Positions 58,382 to 64,000 of a stretch of 64,000 nt of DNA are shown piece after piece. The position numbers and the translations under genes are program-made. The stretch lies in the NCBI RefSeq assembly GCF_003369795.1, contig NZ_CP026730.1, positions 4,145,001 to 4,209,000 on the forward strand, read 5' to 3'. This DNA comes from Streptomyces sp. CB09001. Lineage in GTDB: Bacteria; Actinomycetota; Actinomycetes; Streptomycetales; Streptomycetaceae. Below the pieces are notes generated by a model. That model was given only the letters and a program-made list of their open reading frames with translations, did no database searches and was not told the DNA's origin. How positions within the stretch are numbered: position 1 is the stretch's first letter; every line of letters begins with the position of its first letter.

Positions 58382-60223
58382 TTGAGCGGGGAAGCCGGAT
58401 CCGGCCTCACGGGCAGTGGTGCCGAGCCGTTGGAGGACGAGGACCCGCGCCGGATCGGACCGATCCCGCTGCTGGGCAGGCTCGGGACCGGCGGCATGGG
58501 CCGCGTCTACCTCGGCGTCCACGAGGGCCGGTACGCGGCCGTCAAGCAGGTACTGCCGTCGGTCGCCGGGGAGGACGAGGACTTCCTGCGCCGTTTCGGG
58601 CACGAACTGGACAACCTCGCCCGGCTGCCCGAGGAGGCGACGGCGCCGCTGCTCGCGGGGGACCGGGAGGCCCGGCCGCCGTGGTTCGCCACCGCCTACG
58701 TCCCCGGCCTCACCCTGCGCGAGGCCGTCGACCTGCACGGGCCGCTGCCCGCCGAGGCGTTGTGGCTCGCCCTGCGGGAGGCCGCCACCGGACTCGCGGC
58801 GGTGCACGCGATGGACATGGTCCACCGGGACCTCAAGCCGTCCAACGTGATGCTGACCCTGGACGGACTCACCCTCATCGACTTCGGCGTCGCCCGGGCC
58901 GCCGACCAGAGCCAGTTGACCAGGACCGGCATGGTGGTGGGCACCCCCGCCTACATGTCGCCCGAGCAGGCCTCCGGGAAGCGGGCGTCCAGCGGCGTCG
59001 TCGACGTCTTCGCTCTGGGCTCGGTGATCGCGTACGCGGCCTCCGGCCGCCCGCCCTTCGGCGACGAGTCCGGGCACGCGGTGCTGTACCGCATCGTGCA
59101 CGAGGAGCCCGACCTGCAGCCACTGCGGGACCTGGATCCCGAACTCGCCGACGTCGTCGCGTCCTGCCTGGACAAGGACCACGAGGGCCGGCCCACCGCC
59201 GCCGAACTCGTCGAACGCGCCGAGCGGCACGGACCGTACGAGCCGCCGCTGTGGCCGGAGGCCGTCACCGAACGGCTCACCGAACGGGCCGCCTTCGCGG
59301 CACGCACACCGGAGCCGGGCGACCTCCCGCCGCCGGCACCCGCGACGGCACCGGACCCGAAACCGGAACAGGCGCCCGAGCCGGTCGTGGGGCACAAACC
59401 CGAGAAGTCCCGCACAGAGCGCCGCCGCAACCGCATCGTTCCCGTCTTCGTCCCCGTCGTGGCCGTCGTCGCGGGCGGCACCCTCGCCTTCCAGCTCCTG
59501 CCCCACGTCACGGACTCCGGCGACGCCGCGGAAGCCGGACCCTCCGCGTCCGTCACGGTCTCCGCCACCACGACACCGTCGGGAACCGCCGACGGGTCCG
59601 CGAAGCCGTCGCCGTCCACCAGTGCCTCCTCCTCGAAGAAGGCGAAGCCGGAGGAAAAGGGGTCGGCGACCGCCCCCGGGGCGGCGGACGCGGAAGACGG
59701 CAAGGACGGCAAGGACGGCGAGGGCGACGACGGTCGGGACACGGGTGCCGGAGCAGGCCCGGGCGCCGTCGACTCGGACGGCGGCAGCGGCAGCGGCAGC
59801 GGGGGTGGTGGCGGTGGCGACTCCTCCTCCGGCACGGGAACCGGGACCAAGGCCCCCTCGTCGGGCGGCTTCACCCTGCTCAACGCGTCGAGCGACCAGT
59901 GCCTCGTCGCCTCCGCCGGCTCTTCCTACGGCACGGTCTCCGGCGGTGGCTGCGGTGCCGCGACGGCCCGCTGGAGCCTGCGGGGCGTCTCGTCCGGCAC
60001 GTACCGGATCGTCCACCAGGCGTCCGGCACCTGCCTGTCCGGCTACGGCTCGATGCACAGCGCGGCCTGCGGCGCGGACGATGCCCAGGAGTGGCGTCTC
60101 GGTTCGGGCGGCACCGTGGTCCTCACGAGCCACGACCTGTGTCTGGAGCACGCCTCCCCGAGCGGCATGATCATGCGGCGGGCGTGCTCCGGCTCGGCGG
60201 CCCAGAGCTGGACCAGGTCCTAG
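58382..60223 (+). CDS. Ser/Thr protein kinase with C-terminal ricin-like domain, paralog of 51130
   Basis: I chose TTG 58382 because GGGGAG lies just upstream and it aligns with the start of the paralog at 51130; GTG 58331 in frame would add 17 Arg-rich residues. About 613 residues. The kinase core is intact (RLGTGGMGRVYLG, AAVKQVL, VHRDLKPSN, IDFGVARA, GTPAYMSPEQ) and closely matches the paralog. TM helix FVPVVAVVAGGTLAFQLL, then a charged/Gly linker (DGKDGKDGEGDDGRD) and a ricin-type end (DQCLVASAG, ASGTCLSGYG, AAQSWTRS). A duplication that diverged mainly in its outer part. Confidence 0.87.
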   Translation: MSGEAGSGLTGSGAEPLEDEDPRRIGPIPLLGRLGTGGMGRVYLGVHEGRYAAVKQVLPSVAGEDEDFLRRFGHELDNLARLPEEATAPLLAGDREARPPWFATAYVPGLTLREAVDLHGPLPAEALWLALREAATGLAAVHAMDMVHRDLKPSNVMLTLDGLTLIDFGVARAADQSQLTRTGMVVGTPAYMSPEQASGKRASSGVVDVFALGSVIAYAASGRPPFGDESGHAVLYRIVHEEPDLQPLRDLDPELADVVASCLDKDHEGRPTAAELVERAERHGPYEPPLWPEAVTERLTERAAFAARTPEPGDLPPPAPATAPDPKPEQAPEPVVGHKPEKSRTERRRNRIVPVFVPVVAVVAGGTLAFQLLPHVTDSGDAAEAGPSASVTVSATTTPSGTADGSAKPSPSTSASSSKKAKPEEKGSATAPGAADAEDGKDGKDGEGDDGRDTGAGAGPGAVDSDGGSGSGSGGGGGGDSSSGTGTGTKAPSSGGFTLLNASSDQCLVASAGSSYGTVSGGGCGAATARWSLRGVSSGTYRIVHQASGTCLSGYGSMHSAACGADDAQEWRLGSGGTVVLTSHDLCLEHASPSGMIMRRACSGSAAQSWTRS

Positions 60224-60241
60224 CCCTAGTCCTAGCCCTAG
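60218..60241. repeat. Two 12-bp tandem repeats holding both stop codons
   Basis: TCCTAGCCCTAG occurs at 60218-60229 and 60230-60241. The kinase TAG (60221-60223) and the TAG of the convergent PLDc_N gene (60238-60240 on the complement) both lie inside. Confidence 0.8.
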
Positions 60242-60546
60242 TCCTTGTCCCCGTCCTTGTCCCTCTCGTCGTCCTTCTCCAGGGACTTCAGGAACTCGGG
60301 GTTGTCGTCCGGCGCCACCCACTGCCGCCGCCCGCCGCCGCCCTGCCGGGGCGAGGAGCCGGCGGGCTGCCGCTTCTTCCCGGCGATGATCCAGGAGATC
60401 GAGCCGACCAGCGGGAAGAGGAGCACGAGGATCGCCCACAGCGGCTTGGGCATGTGGCGGATGTCCGCGTCCTTCGTGCTGATGCAGTCGATGAACGCAT
60501 AGACGCTCAGGGCCAGTGGAACGAGGAACATCAGCACCCGGAGCAT
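60238..60546 (-). CDS. PLDc_N-domain small membrane protein
   Basis: The 102-residue protein from ATG 60546 has two hydrophobic helices (LMFLVPLALSVYAFIDC and LWAILVLLFPLVGSISWIIAG) joined by a short polar loop, the PLDc_N (phospholipase-D N-terminal-like) layout, then a basic/acidic tail (EKDDERDKDGDKD). Such proteins alone lack catalytic domains; a membrane role is likely. It precedes, divergently, the menaquinone genes. Confidence 0.85.
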   Translation of the reverse strand: MLRVLMFLVPLALSVYAFIDCISTKDADIRHMPKPLWAILVLLFPLVGSISWIIAGKKRQPAGSSPRQGGGGRRQWVAPDDNPEFLKSLEKDDERDKDGDKD

Positions 60547-60634
60547 GGGCTTCTCCAGCTCAAGCGAGGGGGTGGGGACGCGTCACGGCCCCCAGGTACA
60601 GGGCCAGGGTAGCCGCTCGGGGATACTGGACGGC

Positions 60635-62092
60635 ATGGCTTACGACGATCTTCGCTCCCTGCTCAGGACGCTGGAGCGCGAGGGCGACCTCAAGCGCATC
60701 AAGGCCGAGGTGGATCCGTACCTGGAGGTCGGGGAGATCGTCGACCGGGTGAACAAGGCGGGCGGCCCGGCATTGCTCTTCGAGAACGTGAAGGGCTCCG
60801 ACATGCCGCTGGCGATGAACGTCTTCGGCACCGACCGCCGCCTGCTCAAGGCCCTCGGCCTCAAGTCGTACTCCGACATCTCGGACAAGATCGGCGGGCT
60901 GCTCCGGCCCGAGCTGCCCCAGGGCTTCGTCGGCGTGCGCGAGGCCTTCGGGAAGCTCGGCACGATGACGCACGTACCGCCGAAGAAGGTGAAGCCGGGC
61001 AGCGCGCCCGTCCAGGACGTCGTCCTCACCGGCGACGACGTGGACCTGGAGCGCCTCCCGGCCCTCTTCACCTGGCCGGACGACGGCGGCTCCTTCTTCA
61101 ACCTGGGCCTGACCCACACCAAGGACCCGGAGACGGGCATCCGGAACCTGGGCCTGTACCGGCTCCAGCGCCACGACAGGCGCACCATCGGCATGCACTG
61201 GCAGATCCACAAGGACAGCCGCAACCACTACCGGGTCGCCGCCCGCCGCGGTGAGCGGCTGCCGGTCGCCATCGCCTTCGGCTGCCCGCCCGCCGTCACG
61301 TACGCCTCCACCGCCCCGCTCCCCGGCGACATCGACGAGTACCTCTTCGCCGGGTTCGTGCAGGGCAAGCGGATCGAGATGGTCGACTGCAAGACGGTCC
61401 CGCTCCAGGTCCCCGCGCAGGCGGAGGTGGTCCTGGAGGGCTGGCTGGAGCCCGGCGAGATGCTCCCCGAGGGCCCCTTCGGCGACCACACCGGCTTCTA
61501 CACCCCGCAGGAACCCTTCCCCGCCCTGAAGATCGACTGCGTGACGATGCGGAAACGCCCGCTGCTCCAGTCGATCGTGGTCGGCCGCCCCCCGACGGAG
61601 GACGGCCCCCTCGGCCGGGCCACGGAACGCTTCTTCCTGCCCCTTCTCAAGATCATCGTCCCGGACATCGTGGACTACCACCTCCCCGAGGCCGGCGGCT
61701 TCCACAACTGCGCGATCGTCTCGATCGACAAGAAGTACCCCAAGCATGCCCAGAAGGTGATGCACGCCATCTGGGGCGCCCACATGATGTCCCTGACCAA
61801 GCTGATCGTCGTCGTCGACTCCGACTGCGACGTCCACGACCTGCACGAGGTCGCCTGGCGGGCGCTCGGCAACACCGACTACGGCCGCGACCTCACCGTC
61901 GTCGAAGGCCCGGTCGACCACCTCGACCACGCCTCCTACCAGCAGTTCTGGGGCGGCAAGGCGGGCATCGACGCGACGAAGAAGCTGCCCGAGGAGGGGT
62001 ACACCCGCGACGGGGGCTGGCCGGACATGGTGCTGTCCGACCCGGAGACGGCGGCGAAGGTCGACCGCCGCTGGAAGGAGTACGGACTGTGA
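60635..62092 (+). CDS. mqnL: MqnL, UbiD-like decarboxylase of the futalosine menaquinone pathway
   Basis: ATG 60635 starts a 485-residue protein with UbiD features: PALLFENVKGSDMPLAMNVFGT, SRNHYRVAARRGERLPVAIAFG, and EMLPEGPFGDHTGFYTP (active-site glutamates and prFMN region). With the UbiX-like MqnM encoded two genes on, it removes the carboxyl group of the prenylated 1,4-dihydroxy-6-naphthoate. It needs prenylated FMN from MqnM. It overlaps mqnP by 4 nt (GTGA). Confidence 0.93.
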   Translation: MAYDDLRSLLRTLEREGDLKRIKAEVDPYLEVGEIVDRVNKAGGPALLFENVKGSDMPLAMNVFGTDRRLLKALGLKSYSDISDKIGGLLRPELPQGFVGVREAFGKLGTMTHVPPKKVKPGSAPVQDVVLTGDDVDLERLPALFTWPDDGGSFFNLGLTHTKDPETGIRNLGLYRLQRHDRRTIGMHWQIHKDSRNHYRVAARRGERLPVAIAFGCPPAVTYASTAPLPGDIDEYLFAGFVQGKRIEMVDCKTVPLQVPAQAEVVLEGWLEPGEMLPEGPFGDHTGFYTPQEPFPALKIDCVTMRKRPLLQSIVVGRPPTEDGPLGRATERFFLPLLKIIVPDIVDYHLPEAGGFHNCAIVSIDKKYPKHAQKVMHAIWGAHMMSLTKLIVVVDSDCDVHDLHEVAWRALGNTDYGRDLTVVEGPVDHLDHASYQQFWGGKAGIDATKKLPEEGYTRDGGWPDMVLSDPETAAKVDRRWKEYGL

Positions 62093-62994
62093 CGTCGGCT
62101 TCCGCCGCCCTGCCGCAGCAGCCGGGGCGCACCAAGGCATTTCTCCGCCTGGTGATGATCGAGCACTCGGTGTTCGCGCTGCCCTTCGCCTACATCGCCG
62201 CGCTGACCGCGATGTTCCTGTGGGACGAGAACATCCACTGGGGCCGGCTGCTCCTGGTCACCGTCGCCATGGTGGGCCTGCGCACCTTCGCGATGGCGGT
62301 CAACCGGATCATCGACCGCGAGATCGACGCCCGGAACCCGCGCACCGCCCACCGCGAACTGGTCACCGGCGCCATGTCGGTCAAGCACGCCTGGACCGGC
62401 GCGCTGATCGCCCTGGTCGTGTTCCTCGGCGCGGCGGCCCTGCTCAACCCGCTCTGCCTGGCCCTGGCCCCCGTCGCGGTGATCCCGATGGTGGTCTACC
62501 CGTACGGCAAGCGGTTCACGAACTTCCCGCAGGCCATCCTCGGCCTCGCCCAGGCCATGGGCCCGATCGGCGGCTGGCTGGCGATCACCGGCGAGTGGTC
62601 CTGGGAGGCGGTGATCCTCGGCCTCGCGGTCGGCATCTGGATCGGCGGCTTCGACCTGATCTACGCCTGCCAGGACGTCGCGACCGACCGGCAGGTCGGC
62701 GTGAAGTCCGTCCCGGCCCGCTTCGGCGTCCCCGCCGCGATCTGGGGCGCCCGCGCCTGCCACACGGTCACCACGGCCCTGTTCGCCTGGTACGCCGTCG
62801 CCACCGACGCGGGTGCCTTCTTCTGGCTCGGCCTGCTGATCGTCGCGGGCGCCTTCCTCTACGAGCACACCATCGTCCGCCCCACCGACCTGACCCGCCT
62901 CAACAGGGCCTTCTTCAGCGTCAACGGCTTCATCGGCATCGCCCTTTTCGTGTGCGCGCTGCTGGATCTGCTCGTAAGGGGCCTCACGGTCTGA
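62089..62994 (+). CDS. mqnP: MqnP, UbiA-like prenyltransferase
   Basis: GTG 62089 overlaps the mqnL stop. The 301-residue protein has eight to nine hydrophobic helices and the two Asp-rich motifs of UbiA enzymes: VNRIIDREIDARN (first) and DVATDRQVGVKSVP (second). It attaches the polyprenyl chain to 1,4-dihydroxy-6-naphthoate in the membrane, the step before MqnL. The mqnM gene follows after 31 nt. Confidence 0.95.
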   Translation: MTSASAALPQQPGRTKAFLRLVMIEHSVFALPFAYIAALTAMFLWDENIHWGRLLLVTVAMVGLRTFAMAVNRIIDREIDARNPRTAHRELVTGAMSVKHAWTGALIALVVFLGAAALLNPLCLALAPVAVIPMVVYPYGKRFTNFPQAILGLAQAMGPIGGWLAITGEWSWEAVILGLAVGIWIGGFDLIYACQDVATDRQVGVKSVPARFGVPAAIWGARACHTVTTALFAWYAVATDAGAFFWLGLLIVAGAFLYEHTIVRPTDLTRLNRAFFSVNGFIGIALFVCALLDLLVRGLTV

Positions 62995-63025
62995 AAAGCA
63001 TGAGCCTGCGACTAGGCTCGGCATC

Positions 63026-63700
63026 ATGAAGCCAGGACAGACGCAGCGCGTGCCTTGGATCGTGGGGGTGTCCGGGGCCTCCGGCACCCCGTACGCCGCC
63101 GCCGTGCTGCGTGCGCTGCTCGCCGCCGGCGAGAGCGTCGACCTGGTGGTCAGCCGGGCCTCGCGGCTCACCCTGCTCGACGAGACCGGCATCCCCTTCC
63201 GCGACGCCCACTGGCAGCAGGACCTGCGCGAGTGGCTGGCCCGCGGAGCCGACGGAAAGCCGGGCACCTTCGACCCGGACGTCTCCGGCGTACGGCACTG
63301 GAGCGCGGGCGACCTCGCGGCCGGGCCGTCCTCGGGGTCGTACCCGACGAAGGGCATGCTGATCGTGCCCGCGTCCACGGCCTGCGTGGCCGGTGTCGCG
63401 CTCGGGCTGTCCAAGGACCTGCTCCAGCGCACCGCGAGCGTGACCCTCAAGGAGCGCCGCAGGCTCGTCGTCGCCGTACGGGAGACCCCCCTGGACGGCC
63501 GGACCCTGCGGCACCTGGTGACCCTGGACGACGCCGGCGCGAGCGTGGTGCCCGCCTCGCCGGCCTTCTACGCGGGGGCGACGCACATCCAGGACCTGGT
63601 GGACTTCGTCGCCGGACGCGTCCTCGACGCCGCGGGCGTCGGACACGACCTCTACCGCCGCTGGCGCGGCGGCCTCGGCGGGGCCCGCCCCACCGGCTGA
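63026..63700 (+). CDS. mqnM: MqnM, UbiX-like flavin prenyltransferase
   Basis: The 224-residue protein from ATG 63026 has the UbiX motifs VGVSGASGTPYAAAVL (FMN/phosphate-binding), PASTACVAGVALGLSKDLLQRTA, and RRLVVAVRETPLDGRTL. It makes prenylated FMN, the cofactor for MqnL. Length and motifs are normal. It is the third gene of the mqn cluster; an Lrp-type regulator follows. Confidence 0.94.
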   Translation: MKPGQTQRVPWIVGVSGASGTPYAAAVLRALLAAGESVDLVVSRASRLTLLDETGIPFRDAHWQQDLREWLARGADGKPGTFDPDVSGVRHWSAGDLAAGPSSGSYPTKGMLIVPASTACVAGVALGLSKDLLQRTASVTLKERRRLVVAVRETPLDGRTLRHLVTLDDAGASVVPASPAFYAGATHIQDLVDFVAGRVLDAAGVGHDLYRRWRGGLGGARPTG

Positions 63701-63767
63701 GCACCAACTCCCCCCACACGTTTGTTACCCACATCTTCAGAATTCTTCAGTGGAAGGCTTCGATCGC

Positions 63768-64000
63768 ATGGACGCGGTGGACAGGCAGCTCATCCAGGCC
63801 CTGAGGGAGAACGGCCGGGCCTCCTACGCGGAGCTGGGGCGCCTGGTCGGACTCTCCGGACCCAGCGTCACCGACCGCATCAACCGGCTGGAGGCGGCCG
63901 GAGTCATCACCGGCTACCGGGCCACCGTCGACGCCGCCTCGCTCGGCCTCGGCGTCACCGCCCTGATCGGCGTCTCGCTCTCCGACGCCGCCGACCACGA
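63768..64000 (+). CDS. Lrp/AsnC-family regulator, truncated by the window edge
   Basis: ATG 63768 (GGAAGG 14 nt upstream) opens a frame that runs to the window end. About 77 residues are seen: the AsnC-type HTH (DRQLIQALRENGRASYAELG, GLSGPSVTDRINRLEAAGVI) and the start of the RAM-like domain (RATVDAASLGLGVTALIGV). Feast/famine regulators respond to amino acids. It lies directly after the mqn genes, but a functional connection is not shown. Confidence 0.9.
   Translation, partial: MDAVDRQLIQALRENGRASYAELGRLVGLSGPSVTDRINRLEAAGVITGYRATVDAASLGLGVTALIGVSLSDAADH

Noticed and set aside
1..64000. tRNA, rRNA or riboswitch
   Set aside because: No cloverleaf, rRNA-like or riboswitch consensus was seen by eye; covariance-model searches would settle it.
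1..64000. CRISPR array, insertion sequence or prophage
   Set aside because: No regularly spaced repeats, transposase, integrase or phage structural gene. Short tandem repeats at gene ends have no spacers.

Overview
The window is very GC-rich DNA with dense short-gap genes, strong third-position GC bias, frequent GTG starts and purine-rich ribosome binding sites. The gene content is that of a Streptomyces chromosome: F420 synthesis, XRE/DUF397 pairs, GPP34, futalosine-type menaquinone genes and many secreted or membrane regulators. From memory, gene content and order resemble the S. coelicolor core stretch around SCO4429-SCO4493. No database comparison was possible. No rRNA, tRNA, CRISPR array, insertion sequence or intact prophage was seen.

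Layout. 1-4.2 kb: the end of fbiC, a small secreted protein, a DUF2165 membrane protein, then a divergent regulatory locus (XRE/DUF397 pair against an RsbW-like ATPase) and a HTH protein. 4.2-16.5 kb: a beta-lactamase-fold serine hydrolase, an ADP-ribosylglycohydrolase-like protein lacking its metal ligands, a VOC protein, a sodium:solute symporter, a large membrane protein, a D-Ala-D-Ala carboxypeptidase with a very long acidic tail, a GPP34 protein, and an XRE/DUF397 pair matching Scr1/Scr2. 16.5-26.7 kb: accessory regulators and exporters (MerR, peroxidase, HTH/MFS pair, SpoIIE-type phosphatase, a DUF5701 remnant, a 14-TM exporter, an ECF42 sigma factor with its DGPF/YCII partner, and a TetR/membrane-protein pair with a long perfect inverted repeat between them).

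26.7-37.6 kb: DUF389 protein, a membrane protein with a histidine kinase and NarL-type regulator, a DUF305/DUF6153 pair, a 41-codon small ORF, TetR/MFS, and an arsenic module (arsR, arsO-like) whose ACR3 transporter gene has been destroyed by an internal deletion. 38-46 kb is conserved core: hemL, a phosphoglycerate-mutase-like protein, a Tat lipoprotein with a deacetylase-like fold, and the System II cytochrome c maturation operon (thioredoxin lipoprotein, ccdA, resB, ccsB) closed by a strong hairpin.

46-60.5 kb is accessory again: a stand-alone condensation/PapA-like acyltransferase, a MerR protein with two HTH domains, a methyltransferase, an alpha/beta hydrolase, TetR, LysR with cupin/DoxX, WYL/VOC, and three membrane-anchored Ser/Thr kinases whose outer domains look like lectin or LamG folds instead of PASTA. 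60.6-64 kb returns to core: mqnL, mqnP and mqnM for late steps of futalosine-pathway menaquinone synthesis, then a truncated Lrp/AsnC regulator.

The most interesting points are the three lectin-like receptor kinases, the ADP-ribosylhydrolase pseudoenzyme, the stranded arsenic module, the double-HTH MerR with a His-rich linker, and several well-defined operator or promoter sites (TetR, ArsR-type, ECF42).
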